Shown: positions 34,779 through 44,304 of the stretch, piece after piece | Position numbering within the stretch: position 1 is the first letter of the stretch | Layout of the letters: each line of letters opens with the position of its first letter | NCBI GenBank assembly: GCA_047636495.1 | Contig: JBLILH010000018.1 | Coordinates: 1 to 64,000 of the forward strand | DNA length: 64,000 bases | Origin: Endobugula sp047636495 | GTDB lineage: Bacteria; Pseudomonadota; Gammaproteobacteria; Pseudomonadales; Cellvibrionaceae | Reading direction: 5' to 3' | Program-made: the position numbers and the translations under genes | The notes under the pieces: model-generated | The model's input: only the letters and a program-made list of their open reading frames with translations | The model's database searches: none | What the model was told of the DNA's origin: nothing

Positions 34779-37412
34779 ATGAAAAGCGCAGATATTCGCG
34801 ATGCTTTCCTACGTTTCTTTAATACCCATGGCCATACTGTTATTAACAGTAGTTCGCTCGTGCCTAATAATGACCCCACCTTATTATTTACGAATGCGGG
34901 TATGGTGCCCTTTAAAGATGTGTTTCTGGGGAGCGATAAACGTGATTACCAACGTGCGACATCATCGCAGCGTTGTGTGCGTGCGGGTGGTAAACATAAC
35001 GACTTGGAGAATGTAGGGTATACCGCTCGCCACCATACGTTTTTTGAAATGTTGGGTAACTTTAGCTTCGGTGATTATTTTAAGAAAGAGGCGATCCATT
35101 ATGCATGGACATTTTTAACCTCACCCGAGTGGATGGCGATTCCCAAAGATAAACTCACCGTAACAGTCTATGCCGACGATCAAGAAGCCTACGATATTTG
35201 GCATAATGATATTGGTTTGCCCGCTGAAAAAATCATTCATATTGGTGACAATAAAGGTGAAAAGTACCAATCTGACAATTTTTGGGCGATGGGGGATACT
35301 GGCCCATGCGGTCCGTGTACCGAAATATTTTATGATCATGGTGAAAATGTATGGGGTGGTTTGCCCGGCACACCAGAAGAAGATGGTGATCGCTATATCG
35401 AAATTTGGAATATTGTATTTATGCAGTTTAATCGTAGTGCGGATGGCACAATGGAAAAGTTGCCTAAGCCTTCGGTCGATACGGGAATGGGCTTAGAACG
35501 CATCTCGGCGATAATGCAGAATGTACACAACAATTACGATATAGACTTATTTCAACATTTATTAAAAGCGGCTGCTAAAATCACCTATACACAAGATGTA
35601 GAGCATAAATCGCTGCGTGTGATCGCCGATCATATTCGCTCTTGTGCGTTTTTAATTATCGACGGTGTGATGCCATCTAATGAGGGGCGTGGTTATGTTC
35701 TGCGTCGCATCATTCGCCGTGCCGTTCGCCATGGGCATAAATTAGGTCAAACACAGGCGTTTTTTCATCAGTTGGTAGCGGCGCTAGTCGATACTATGGG
35801 CGAGGCTTACCCCGAGTTACGTTCTCAGCAAAAGCAAATTGAAAAGATATTGTTGCTTGAAGAGCAGCAGTTTGAGAAAACCTTAGAAAAAGGGTTGTCA
35901 GTATTAGAATCGGTATTAGCATCGTCTGATTTCACTCAGAGCGGCTCAACGCAGATTCCGGGTGCGACCGTATTTTCACTTTATGATACTTACGGTTTTC
36001 CCACCGATCTGACTAATGATATTGCTCGTGAGCACGCGCTCACACTCGATATGGAAGGCTATGAAAAGTGCATGAATGAGCAGCGTGCTCGTGCGCGTGC
36101 TGCGGGGAAATTCACGTTGGATTATTCATCGACGATTGACCTTGACGGCGCCACTGATTTTACTGGCTACGATACCGTTAATGGCGGGGGATCGATCACT
36201 GCTATTTACCAAGACGTGCAGTCTGTTGAAAACTTAAAACAAGGCGATGAAGGTGCCATTGTTTTATCAAGCACAGCGTTTTATGCCGAATCGGGTGGTC
36301 AGGTCGGCGACACGGGTTATATTACTGTTGGTGATAATCGGTTCGAGGTGCAGGATTGTCAAAAAAATGGATCGCATCACTTACATATCGGTAAAGTGTT
36401 AAGGGGTGAATTTAGCTGTGGCGCTTCAGCGGTAACTCAAGTTGATTCGCAGGTGCGTCAAGCAACGATACTTAATCACTCTGCTACGCATTTAATGCAC
36501 GCAGCCTTGAGAAAAGTACTCGGTGAGCACGTCGTGCAAAAAGGCTCTTTAGTAGATTCTGAAAAGTTACGTTTTGATTTTTCTCACAGTCAAGCGGTTA
36601 GTCCTGATGAACTTGAGCAAATACAAACAATGGTAAACGATGAAATTCGTCGTAACACCTCCGTAGAGATAGATCACTGCGATATCGAGCAAGCCAAAGA
36701 CAAAGGCGCGATGATGCTGTTTGATGAAAAGTACGGTGATGAAGTGCGCGTACTGTCAATGGGAGAGGGTTTTTCGATTGAATTATGTGGCGGTGTTCAC
36801 GTTAATCGTACCGGTGATATCGGTGTTTTTCATATTGCCGCCGAGTCGGGAATAGCATCGGGCGTGAGGCGTATTGAAGCCGTTACCGGCCACAAAGCGT
36901 TAACTCGCTTGTTATCCTATAAAGAGGCCATAGAGAATATTGCACAGAGTGTGAAAACCAATAGCACCAATGCAGTAGAGAAAGTTGAGCAGCTAGCCGC
37001 ACAAGTTAAAGAGCAAGAAAAAACAATGGCTGCCATGCAGGCTAAACTAGCCAGTGCCGACAGCGGCGCATTGCTGAAACAAGTGAAACCATTAGCGGGA
37101 ATTAATTTACTTGCACATCATGTTGAGGGCGCCAATGGGAAAACCTTGCGTGACATGGCAGATGCGCTAAAAAGCCAAATCGATAATACCGTATTTTTAT
37201 TAGTGACGAATGAAGGTAATAAAGTATCTATCATTACCGGAGTCACAAAGGATTTAACTGCTCGTTTTAAAGCGGGCGACCTTATGCGCGAAGTTGCGCC
37301 CTTAGTGGGGGGTAAAGGTGGTGGGCGACCTGATATGGCTCAAGGTGGTGGTACCGACCCATCGGGTATCCCAGCCTTGTTAGCAGCAGCAGAACAGTGG
37401 GTACAAAAATAG
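34779..37412 (+). CDS. alaS: Alanyl-tRNA synthetase
   Basis: The enzyme charges tRNA-Ala and edits mis-activated Ser and Gly. It contains the class II catalytic core (RDAFLRFFNTHGHTVINSSSLVP, ARHHTFFEMLGNFSFGDYFK, DTGMGLERI), the editing domain with HSATHLMHAAL and CGGVHVNRTGD metal-binding motifs (about residues 570-670), and a C-Ala domain ending GGKGGGRPDMAQGGG. ATG 34779 gives 878 residues, the normal length; the frame is open from 34749 but those residues are not conserved. alaS-lysC-csrA order is as in pseudomonads. Confidence 0.98.
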   Translation: MKSADIRDAFLRFFNTHGHTVINSSSLVPNNDPTLLFTNAGMVPFKDVFLGSDKRDYQRATSSQRCVRAGGKHNDLENVGYTARHHTFFEMLGNFSFGDYFKKEAIHYAWTFLTSPEWMAIPKDKLTVTVYADDQEAYDIWHNDIGLPAEKIIHIGDNKGEKYQSDNFWAMGDTGPCGPCTEIFYDHGENVWGGLPGTPEEDGDRYIEIWNIVFMQFNRSADGTMEKLPKPSVDTGMGLERISAIMQNVHNNYDIDLFQHLLKAAAKITYTQDVEHKSLRVIADHIRSCAFLIIDGVMPSNEGRGYVLRRIIRRAVRHGHKLGQTQAFFHQLVAALVDTMGEAYPELRSQQKQIEKILLLEEQQFEKTLEKGLSVLESVLASSDFTQSGSTQIPGATVFSLYDTYGFPTDLTNDIAREHALTLDMEGYEKCMNEQRARARAAGKFTLDYSSTIDLDGATDFTGYDTVNGGGSITAIYQDVQSVENLKQGDEGAIVLSSTAFYAESGGQVGDTGYITVGDNRFEVQDCQKNGSHHLHIGKVLRGEFSCGASAVTQVDSQVRQATILNHSATHLMHAALRKVLGEHVVQKGSLVDSEKLRFDFSHSQAVSPDELEQIQTMVNDEIRRNTSVEIDHCDIEQAKDKGAMMLFDEKYGDEVRVLSMGEGFSIELCGGVHVNRTGDIGVFHIAAESGIASGVRRIEAVTGHKALTRLLSYKEAIENIAQSVKTNSTNAVEKVEQLAAQVKEQEKTMAAMQAKLASADSGALLKQVKPLAGINLLAHHVEGANGKTLRDMADALKSQIDNTVFLLVTNEGNKVSIITGVTKDLTARFKAGDLMREVAPLVGGKGGGRPDMAQGGGTDPSGIPALLAAAEQWVQK

Positions 37413-37546
37413 CGGATGGTTATCACCCAGAACCGTTTTAGTGAGTGGCTTTTTTGAGTGAAATTTATTGACTCTATTAGTTGCTCAGCATTTACACGAT
37501 AAGGCTATATTGAACACATAGCGCTATACTTATGGTGCTTATTGGC

Positions 37547-37585
37547 ACTATCGATTAGTACTATCGATTAGTACTATCGATTAGT
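37547..37585. repeat. Three 13-bp tandem repeats before lysC
   Basis: ACTATCGATTAGT occurs three times without interruption and is followed by one degenerate unit (ATTATCTATTGT). It lies within the 380-bp alaS-lysC gap, in which I see no other gene or terminator. Confidence 0.9.
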
Positions 37586-37793
37586 ATTATCTATTGTCAC
37601 TAGTAGTCGCATTGTGGCATAAATAACGACAATCAATCGCTAGCGAATAAGAAAATTTATTCATTTAACGGTCTTCACTTAACTTTTAGCCGTAGATAGT
37701 GTTTAATTGCTGTTTTTCAACTTTGGCGCGTAAAGCAACATGCGTTTTAGACAGAGAAATTATAACGAATTAGCAAGCTTAAGGTACAATATT

Positions 37794-39020
37794 ATGAGCC
37801 TATTGGTTCAAAAATACGGCGGCACGTCCGTCGGGACGGTGGAACGTATTCAAGCTGTTGCAGAAAAGATTACCGCATTTAAGCAACAAGGTCATGACCT
37901 TGTGGTGGTGGTGTCCGCTATGTCAGGCGAAACAAATCGCCTTGTGGGGCTTGCGAAAGAAATGCAAATCATACCTGACGTCCGCGAAATGGATGTGCTT
38001 TTATCGACCGGCGAACAAGTAACGATCGCCTTATTGTGTATGGCCTTAAAAGCCAGAGGTTGTGAAGCGCGTTCCTATACTGGTGGGCAAGTCAAAATAA
38101 TGACTGATGATTCCCATACCAAAGCACGCATTCAATCGATTGATGAAAAAAATATGCGCGCTGACCTTAATGCTGGACGTGTCGTTGTGGTTGCAGGCTT
38201 TCAAGGTGTTGATGAAAGCGGCAATATTACCACGCTAGGACGCGGTGGCTCAGATACGACCGGGGTTGCGCTTGCTGCAGCACTTAACGCCGATGAGTGT
38301 CAGATATATACCGATGTAGACGGTGTGTACACAACAGATCCACGCATTGTTGCAGCGGCAAGACGTTTAGATAAAGTGACTTTTGAAGAAATGTTAGAGC
38401 TCGCTAGCCTAGGTTCTAAAGTATTACAAATTCGCGCGGTCGAATTTGCCGGCAAATATAATGTGCCTTTACGTGTACTACACAGTTTTCAAGAAGGTTC
38501 AGGCACGCTAATTACGATTGATGAGGAGTTCTCTACTATGGAGCAACCGGTAGTTTCTGGAATAGCATTAAACCGAGACGAAGCAAAGGTCACTATTGCT
38601 GGGATTCCTGACATTCCAGGTGTCGCTTCAAAGGTGTTAGCACCTGTTAGCGACGCGAACATCGAAGTCGATGTTATTGTTCAAAATGTGGCGGCAGATA
38701 AAACCACCGACCTTACTTTTACCGTTAATCGTAATGATATGTTACGAGCCAAGTCGGTAATGGAATCCGTTGCGGCGGAATTAGGTGCGAAGTCGGTGAC
38801 CACGGATGATACTATTGTTAAGGTCTCGATTGTCGGCGTAGGCATGCGATCTCACGTGGGTGTCGCGTCGCTAATGTTTAAAACATTAGCCGAAGAAAAT
38901 ATTAATATACAAATGATCACTACTTCAGAAATAAAAATATCAGTGATTATTGACGAGCGTTATGCAGAACTTGCAGTAAGAAGCCTGCATACTGCCTTTG
39001 GTCTCGATAAGAACGATTAA
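37794..39020 (+). CDS. lysC: Aspartate kinase
   Basis: LysC phosphorylates aspartate, the first step toward Lys, Thr and Met. The N-terminal kinase domain has LVQKYGGTSVGTVERI (residues 3-18), VVSAMSGETNRLV, TLGRGGSDTTGVALAAAL and IYTDVDGVYTTDPRIV. Two ACT regulatory domains follow (about residues 265-408, including SIVGVGMRSHVGVASLMFKTL). ATG 37794 has AAGGT eight bases upstream; an earlier in-frame ATG (37740) would add 18 unlikely residues. The length of 408 fits the single-function lysine-sensitive type. Confidence 0.97.
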   Translation: MSLLVQKYGGTSVGTVERIQAVAEKITAFKQQGHDLVVVVSAMSGETNRLVGLAKEMQIIPDVREMDVLLSTGEQVTIALLCMALKARGCEARSYTGGQVKIMTDDSHTKARIQSIDEKNMRADLNAGRVVVVAGFQGVDESGNITTLGRGGSDTTGVALAAALNADECQIYTDVDGVYTTDPRIVAAARRLDKVTFEEMLELASLGSKVLQIRAVEFAGKYNVPLRVLHSFQEGSGTLITIDEEFSTMEQPVVSGIALNRDEAKVTIAGIPDIPGVASKVLAPVSDANIEVDVIVQNVAADKTTDLTFTVNRNDMLRAKSVMESVAAELGAKSVTTDDTIVKVSIVGVGMRSHVGVASLMFKTLAEENINIQMITTSEIKISVIIDERYAELAVRSLHTAFGLDKND

Positions 39021-39161
39021 TTAAATCGTAGTTAAAAGGTCTGAATATTTTTCAGGCGGAGTTTAACTTATTTTATATGCCGACAGGTGTACTGTCTGTC
39101 AGCGTATTAACAGCGTGCCAACGCTCTAACTATGGATTTACAGGCAACTTAGGAGTAAAGC

Positions 39162-39359
39162 ATGCTTATATTAACCCGCAGAGTCGGTGAAACGTTAATG
39201 GTCGGCGATGAAGTCACCGTGACCGTATTAGGAATTAAAGGCAATCAAGTGCGCATTGGTATCAATGCACCCAAAGACGTTGCCGTTCACCGCGAAGAAA
39301 TTTATCAGCGTATTCAACGTGAGAAAGGTTTGTTGCCTGAAGAGGAAGGGCAAGAATAG
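39162..39359 (+). CDS. csrA: CsrA/RsmA carbon-storage regulator
   Basis: CsrA is the dimeric RNA-binding regulator that recognises GGA in loops of target mRNAs and often represses biofilm and secretion genes. The 65 residues match throughout: MLILTRRVGETLMVGDEVTV, VLGIKGNQVRIGINAPKDVAVHREEIYQRIQ; the RNA-contact residues near Leu4-Arg7 and VHREE are intact. GGAG precedes the start. It follows lysC by about 140 bp. Confidence 0.98.
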   Translation: MLILTRRVGETLMVGDEVTVTVLGIKGNQVRIGINAPKDVAVHREEIYQRIQREKGLLPEEEGQE

Positions 39360-39479
39360 TTAACGCCCGCTGCCGAGTGGATATGGCTGGTACAATAAAA
39401 TAAAAGGGGGGGGTTAGTCGATAGTGGTCGACATCATTAAGCCGACTTCGAATATTATTGATAAAACAGCCATATTTAA

Positions 39480-39507
39480 TTGACTCAATCATTATTGCTG
39501 GTATTAT
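39480..39507 (+). promoter_or_regulatory. Predicted promoter of tRNA-Ser
   Basis: TTGACT (39480-39485) and TATTAT (39502-39507) are 16 bp apart and are followed by GCCTCGG, the same discriminator core as in the other tRNA promoters here. Transcription would start just before the hairpin at 39515. Confidence 0.6.
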
Positions 39508-39514
39508 GCCTCGG

Positions 39515-39546
39515 CTTCGGCCTACTGTTTACGCAGTAGGCCGAAG
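39515..39546 (+). repeat. 13-bp perfect hairpin in the tRNA-Ser leader
   Basis: CTTCGGCCTACTG (39515-39527) pairs perfectly with CAGTAGGCCGAAG (39534-39546) around a TTTACG loop. No T-run follows, so it is not a clear terminator for csrA. It would form at the very 5' end of the tRNA-Ser precursor if the predicted promoter is used. Confidence 0.8.
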
Positions 39547-39577
39547 TTGTGAAATAAATAAATGACACATAAAATTT

Positions 39578-39669
<92 letters not shown>

Positions 39670-39670
39670 T

Positions 39671-39715
39671 TCAGGCACAAAAAAACCGCTTCTTTGGCGG
39701 TTTTTTTGTGCCTGA
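39671..39715 (+). terminator. Bidirectional terminator after tRNA-Ser
   Basis: A perfect 19-bp stem (39671-39689 with 39697-39715) includes A7 and T7 runs flanking the GC core ACCGC/GCGGT. It can act in both directions, but the minus-strand gene ends about 90 bp away. Confidence 0.9.
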
Positions 39716-39807
39716 AAACAAGCCGGATCGATACAGTCTTGTCGATGACTCAGATATATTGCACATAAAAATTTTCCATGACGAGGTCAATAACCATGTC
39801 CAGCATA

Positions 39808-40326
39808 TCAGGCAGCATTAAGTAATAGCTCCGAAATAGTCGTGGCGATCAATTCTGTTTTGATGATTACAGGATGAATTTCCTCGACTTGATTCAAATA
39901 AGCGAGTTGTGATGTGAGTGAAAATAATGACTGATCTATAGAGCTTAATGCATCGAGTCTACTAGCTCTCGGTTGTTGATCACAGCATACGATGCGTAAT
40001 AGTTGCTCATGCAGCTCTTGTAATGTTTGCTTCGATAGCAACCCGTGGCCTAATGCGTTATGGCAGGCGGCTAAGTTATGGCTTGATTGATGTAGCATGC
40101 AAGGAAGGGTTTTGGTGTGATGTGTGTAGGGTGTTTTCTTCAGCATATTGAGACACAGAGTAATACATTTTTCAAAATACGCTATAGCTTGAATGAATTG
40201 TTGTCTCTGATGCGCCTTATTGCCTAGTGAATAATATTGATCCCAAAATTCACAGGTATCAGCGTTGGCATCGCCGGGCGAAAGAAGTAAATTAATGGTG
40301 CGTGCGGATGAGATGGATGAAAGCAT
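39808..40326 (-). CDS. Fur-box-controlled TPR-like protein, function unknown
   Basis: This 172-residue cytoplasmic protein has no signal peptide. Residues 27-60 (FWDQYYSLGNKAHQRQQFIQAIAYFEKCITLC) look like a TPR unit; a second helical pair with SSHNLAACHNALGHGLLSKQTLQELHEQLLRI follows. It contains six Cys and many His. AAGGA precedes the ATG with proper spacing, and a 17-of-19 Fur box lies just upstream, so it is probably iron-repressed. From memory it recalls the small TPR-like protein in the Fur-regulated fumC-orfX-sodA clusters of pseudomonads; that link is tentative. Confidence 0.75.
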   Translation of the reverse strand: MLSSISSARTINLLLSPGDANADTCEFWDQYYSLGNKAHQRQQFIQAIAYFEKCITLCLNMLKKTPYTHHTKTLPCMLHQSSHNLAACHNALGHGLLSKQTLQELHEQLLRIVCCDQQPRASRLDALSSIDQSLFSLTSQLAYLNQVEEIHPVIIKTELIATTISELLLNAA

Positions 40327-40342
40327 AGTGTTTGTCCTTATC

Positions 40343-40361
40343 GCTAATGAGAATCATTATC
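40343..40361 (-). promoter_or_regulatory. Fur box
   Basis: GCTAATGAGAATCATTATC matches 17 of 19 positions of the classical palindromic Fur consensus. It ends 17 bases upstream of the start codon of the minus-strand gene, where bound Fur would block transcription or initiation. Confidence 0.85.
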
Positions 40362-40489
40362 ATATAGGGTGGTACCAATATTTACAACTCTATATTGTCA
40401 GTAAGTTTTTTGGCTTTACAATAAATATCGGTCAGCGGATGACGTTATTAGTCGTGATTAAATAAATACCCCTTTGTTGCAAAATTAAC

Positions 40490-40518
40490 TTGACGCTTAC
40501 CCCGCAAATCACTAGTAT
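40490..40518 (+). promoter_or_regulatory. Predicted promoter of tRNA-Arg
   Basis: TTGACG (40490-40495) and TAGTAT (40513-40518) are 17 bp apart, followed by ACGCGCCTCTTGAG. The GCGCCTC discriminator is the same as before tRNA-Lys. Confidence 0.6.
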
Positions 40519-40564
40519 ACGCGCCTCTTGAGACGGCATAGATTGCACTTGTTTTAAGAAAAAT

Positions 40565-40641
40565 GCACTCGTAGCTCAGCTGGATAGAGTACTCGGCTAC
40601 GAACCGAGCGGTCGGTGGTTCGAATCCACCCGAGTGCACCA
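40565..40641 (+). tRNA. tRNA-Arg (ACG anticodon)
   Basis: The 77-nt cloverleaf starts GCACTCGTAGCTCAGC. The acceptor GCACTCG pairs with CGAGTGC, anticodon loop CTACGAA carries ACG (read as ICG after deamination), the T arm has GTTCGAATC, and CCA is encoded. Confidence 0.97.
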
Positions 40642-40649
40642 TATAATAA

Positions 40650-40680
40650 AAAAGCCTCACTTTTTAGTGGGGTTTTTTTA
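40650..40680 (+). terminator. Terminator after tRNA-Arg
   Basis: GCCTCACT pairs with AGTGGGGT (one G-T pair) around a TTTT loop and is followed by a T-run; A-run upstream. Confidence 0.8.
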
Positions 40681-40879
40681 TGTCTGTTGTTCTTAGTCTG
40701 CTCAACCATAAATGGCTCGTGGCGAGTGAATATAAGAACGAATAGATTGGTGCTGTTAGCTATGGACGTTTGTTTATTCCAAACAACTGCATTTAGTGGC
40801 GCAAAGATGACTGCTTTAATTTTTTCGCAGTAGAGTCCAATTTATCGATTGGCATCAGCTAACGGTCTTATCTTTAATC

Positions 40880-40979
40880 CTAGGAGCCTGTCGGACCTAG
40901 TAAAAATCACTATGGCAGCGAGAAATCGGTGAATTTTCTCACTACCCCGCTTCGACTCTCAAGTCCTACAGGCTCCTAG
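40880..40979. mobile_element. Foldback MITE, copy 2
   Basis: A 100-bp element bounded by CTAG at both ends. Its terminal repeat GAGCCTGTCGGAC matches the 363-530 element with one internal difference on the right end (CCTACAGGCTC). The subterminal GCAGCGAGAAAT block is also shared. It is shorter than copy 1 and likewise non-coding. It sits in the tRNA-Arg to ggt gap, which otherwise shows no gene. Confidence 0.75.
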
Positions 40980-41227
40980 CGTTGAATGCCCCGCACACTT
41001 TTACGTCTCTTTTTTATGGTCTGTTTGAAATGACAAAGTATCGTTGTAGTATAAAACATAGTCTTCTTGTGTAAAACTAAGGTTTAAAATGTGATTGTAT
41101 ATTAGCCGTGCCATTAATAGTTGAATAGGTATTGAACGGCCACTTAATATGCGTAAGCTGTGATGGTAGAGCCTACAGCGCCTGAGTGGCTTGTTAACGC
41201 CAGTCAATGAATAGTTGAGGATGAAAG

Positions 41228-43084
41228 ATGAAAGCGATTTTTTTTGATAATAGGTTACGGAGTAGATTACTCAATAGGTTGCTCAATAGGTCGGACTTTA
41301 ACATGTCTTGTAAAGTTTCTGCTTTTTTAACAGGACTCACTATAGCCACTTATTTTTACAGCGTAGGCGCCAATGCACAATCAGCGGAAACCCAGCGGGT
41401 AACTCCATTGTCCGTCAACGCCCCAATAGCTTCCTCCATGCAGCTGCCTGTTATAGCAAAGGCAGAGATGTTAGCGGGCACAACGTATAAGACTCGCTAT
41501 GGCGCTGTCGCGACAGTGCACCCATTAGCCACTCAAGCTGCGGCCAAGCAATTAGAGAGCGGTGGCAATGCCATTGACGCAGTAATAGCCGCGGCGCTGA
41601 CACTGGGCGTGGTGGATAGCTACAATTCAGGAGTTGGCGGGGGTTTATTTGCGATGGTGCATTGGGCGGACGGGCGTATAGAAGCGATAGATGCGCGAGA
41701 AATGGCCCCCGCAAAAGCGCATCGCGACATGTATTTACGCAATGGTAAAGTGCAAAAGTCACTAAGCCGTGATGGTGCGCTCGCAATAGGCATCCCTGGC
41801 TCGGTGGCCGCGTTTGATTACCTTTCGGCGTCAGGAGGAACGGTTAAGCTTGCCTCTCTTTATCGCCAAGCAGCAGATATTGCTGAATCAGGCTTTATTG
41901 TATTGCCGGACTACCATAGTCGTTTGCAGCGGACACTAGAAAAATTACAGTTGTTTCCCGCAACTGCCGCTATATTTTTGGATCAACAACAACCTTGGCC
42001 GATTGATCACCGCTTAATTCAGAACGACTTAGCAAAAACTTATCGTCAGTTAGCCGAGCAAGGCAGCGATTATTTTTATAAAGGTGATTTTGCTACTGCG
42101 GTTGAGCAGTGGATGATGAAAAATAAAGGGCTCATTACCAAAGCAGATTTTGCCGCTTATGAATTGCGTCGTCGGCAACCTGTTCATAGCCTTTTTTTAG
42201 GCCACGATGTTTATGGCTTCCCACCACCGAGTTCGGGCGGTGTGCATGTGGCCGAAATTTTAAATATTATGCAGCAATTCGATTTTCAATCAATGCCAGA
42301 TGCCCAGCGTCAGCATGTGATGGTTGAAGCAATGAAGTTGGCCTTTGCCGACCGAGCTTACTGGTTGGGTGATCCGGATTTTGTCGATGTACCCAAAGGG
42401 TTGATCGCAGAAAGCTATGCGAAACAATTAGCCAAAACCATTAATACTCAAACAGCCAATACGGTCTCTTCGTACAGTACTCCAGATAATGCAGAGAAAG
42501 ACCTTTTCGACAAGCACACCACACATATATCCGTGGCTGATGCACAGGGTAATTGGGTGGCAATGACCACGACTCTCAATACTAGCTTTGGCAGTAAAGT
42601 GGTGATTCCTGGGACAGGAGTGCTGATGAACAATCAAATGGATGACTTTGCCGTACAGCCCAATGTGCCTAATGCCTATGGTTTAGTGGGCAGCGAAGCT
42701 AACCGTATTCAGCCTAAAAAGCGTCCGTTATCGAGTATGAGCCCAACGATTGTCATGCGCGATGGTAAGCCTATGATGGCGATTGGTGCTGCAGGTGGAC
42801 CAATGATTATTTCGCAGGTCACACAGGGCATTATTAATACCATAGGGCTTAATCAGTCGCTCTATCAAGCCTTGGCAAGCCCGCGTATTCACCAGCAGTG
42901 GAAACCAGACAAAGTGTTTTTTGATAAACGCTTACCGTTAGCTCAGCAGCAGGCATTAGCGGCCAAAGGACATCAGCTTAAACAATTGCGTTTTGAAGGG
43001 TCGGCGAATGCGGTGAGTAAAACGCCATCGGGTTTTGATGCCGTGTCAGAGCCTAGATTGGTCGAACGCAATCAGTCTCGTTAG
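41228..43084 (+). CDS. ggt: Gamma-glutamyltranspeptidase
   Basis: This periplasmic Ntn-hydrolase cleaves glutathione and transfers gamma-glutamyl groups. The precursor (618 aa) is expected to self-cleave at the Thr of KHTTHISVADAQGNWVAMTTTLN (about residue 430), giving large and small subunits. GGNAIDAVIAAALTLGVVDSYNSGVGGGLF and the late GAAGGPMIISQV segment are typical. ATG 41228 has GAGG seven bases upstream. Its first 25 residues contain a repeated RLLNR from a 10-bp direct DNA repeat. The signal peptide proper (MSCKVSAFLTGLTIATYFYS) begins at an internal ATG, 41303, the alternative start. Confidence 0.95.
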   Translation: MKAIFFDNRLRSRLLNRLLNRSDFNMSCKVSAFLTGLTIATYFYSVGANAQSAETQRVTPLSVNAPIASSMQLPVIAKAEMLAGTTYKTRYGAVATVHPLATQAAAKQLESGGNAIDAVIAAALTLGVVDSYNSGVGGGLFAMVHWADGRIEAIDAREMAPAKAHRDMYLRNGKVQKSLSRDGALAIGIPGSVAAFDYLSASGGTVKLASLYRQAADIAESGFIVLPDYHSRLQRTLEKLQLFPATAAIFLDQQQPWPIDHRLIQNDLAKTYRQLAEQGSDYFYKGDFATAVEQWMMKNKGLITKADFAAYELRRRQPVHSLFLGHDVYGFPPPSSGGVHVAEILNIMQQFDFQSMPDAQRQHVMVEAMKLAFADRAYWLGDPDFVDVPKGLIAESYAKQLAKTINTQTANTVSSYSTPDNAEKDLFDKHTTHISVADAQGNWVAMTTTLNTSFGSKVVIPGTGVLMNNQMDDFAVQPNVPNAYGLVGSEANRIQPKKRPLSSMSPTIVMRDGKPMMAIGAAGGPMIISQVTQGIINTIGLNQSLYQALASPRIHQQWKPDKVFFDKRLPLAQQQALAAKGHQLKQLRFEGSANAVSKTPSGFDAVSEPRLVERNQSR

Positions 43085-43142
43085 TGAAGCAAGTGTTTAG
43101 AGGCATGTTGATCAGTGAGGAAAATCCTTATTAAGGTAGCAC

Positions 43143-44096
43143 TTATGACGGAAGATAAGCACTCATCGCCTGATCGATCTCTTCTTTGGTGCGGTAACGT
43201 TTGATCGTCTCAAATAGTGTTTGTGCTTCGGGGTAGTGTCGGCGCAAATAATTAAGCCATTGCTTGAGACGATTACCTACATGACGCGCCGAATACTCCT
43301 CGGTGGTGGCGTCAAAAAAGTATTGTAGCATCTGGCATATCTCAGGCCATTGCATCGCTTGGTAATGCGTGCCTGACTGATGAGATTTGATCTGTAAGGC
43401 GAGATCGGGGCAGGAGAGTAAGCCGCGACCTAACATAAAGTCATTGCACTGACTGACTTCCTTGCAACGAATAAAGTCATCCACCGTCCATATTTCACCA
43501 TTTGCTATCACTGGAATAGTAACGGCTTGTTTAATCTCTGCTAGTGCATCCCAGTAAGCGGGTGGCCGGTAGCCATCGGCCTTAGAGCGTGCATGTACGG
43601 TAATCTCGTTAGCCCCCGCCTCGAAAGCGGCCAGAGCGTTCTCTAAATAATTACTTCTATCGTCAAAGCCTAGGCGCATTTTGGCCGTCACCGGAATGTG
43701 TTCGGGGACAGCTAGGCGAGTGGCGTTGATGATGTCATAAAGGCGGTGCGGCGATTTAAGCAAGCAAGCCCCCCCATCACTCTTATTGACGGTCTTAGCC
43801 GGGCAGCCAAAATTAAGATCAATTGCGCTCGCACCAATGCTTACCGCCTTTACCGCATTGGCGGCAATAGGCTCGGGTTTTCCGCCTAATAATTGAATGC
43901 GTACAGGTGTGCCAGCAGGTGTCTTGCACTCGGCTAACAGCTCTGGGCAAAAGCGTTGAAATACGCGGTCAGGTAAGACGTGATCGTTGACGCGAATAAA
44001 TTCGGTGACACAGATATCAATGCCACCAATATTGGTGAGTATGTCACGTAAGAAGTGATCGACCACTCCTTCCATCGGCGCTAAAAATAATCTCAT
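43143..44096 (-). CDS. dusC: tRNA-dihydrouridine(16) synthase DusC
   Basis: This FMN- and NADPH-dependent enzyme reduces uridine 16 in the tRNA D-loop. The product (317 aa) begins MRLFLAPMEGVVDHFLRDIL and contains the catalytic-Cys region LNFGCPAKTVNKSDGGACLL (about residue 98), AKMRLGFDD, ITVHARSKADGYRPPAYW and IANGEIWTVDD. The short N-terminus and the C-terminal domain with LKQWLNYLRR point to DusC rather than DusA or DusB. Convergent with ggt. Confidence 0.94.
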   Translation of the reverse strand: MRLFLAPMEGVVDHFLRDILTNIGGIDICVTEFIRVNDHVLPDRVFQRFCPELLAECKTPAGTPVRIQLLGGKPEPIAANAVKAVSIGASAIDLNFGCPAKTVNKSDGGACLLKSPHRLYDIINATRLAVPEHIPVTAKMRLGFDDRSNYLENALAAFEAGANEITVHARSKADGYRPPAYWDALAEIKQAVTIPVIANGEIWTVDDFIRCKEVSQCNDFMLGRGLLSCPDLALQIKSHQSGTHYQAMQWPEICQMLQYFFDATTEEYSARHVGNRLKQWLNYLRRHYPEAQTLFETIKRYRTKEEIDQAMSAYLPS

Positions 44097-44304
44097 AAGC
44101 TATAAAGTGCGCAGATATCTGGCGAATATTGAATGGTTGTATTGGCCGGTTATCAAACAGATAACGACTGATTAGTCACTTATGAATCACTGCCTATTGC
44201 CCACTACCCAGTCACACTCTGTCGAGCGGAGGCAGCGGATGTTTGTGTTTACTGTTATAGCGGCTGATGATACCGTTTTTTGCAGGTCGCTGACTAGCGC
44301 CAAT

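Noticed and set aside
37547..37585. CRISPR-like repeat
   Set aside because: The units are directly adjacent with no spacers; it is a simple tandem repeat.
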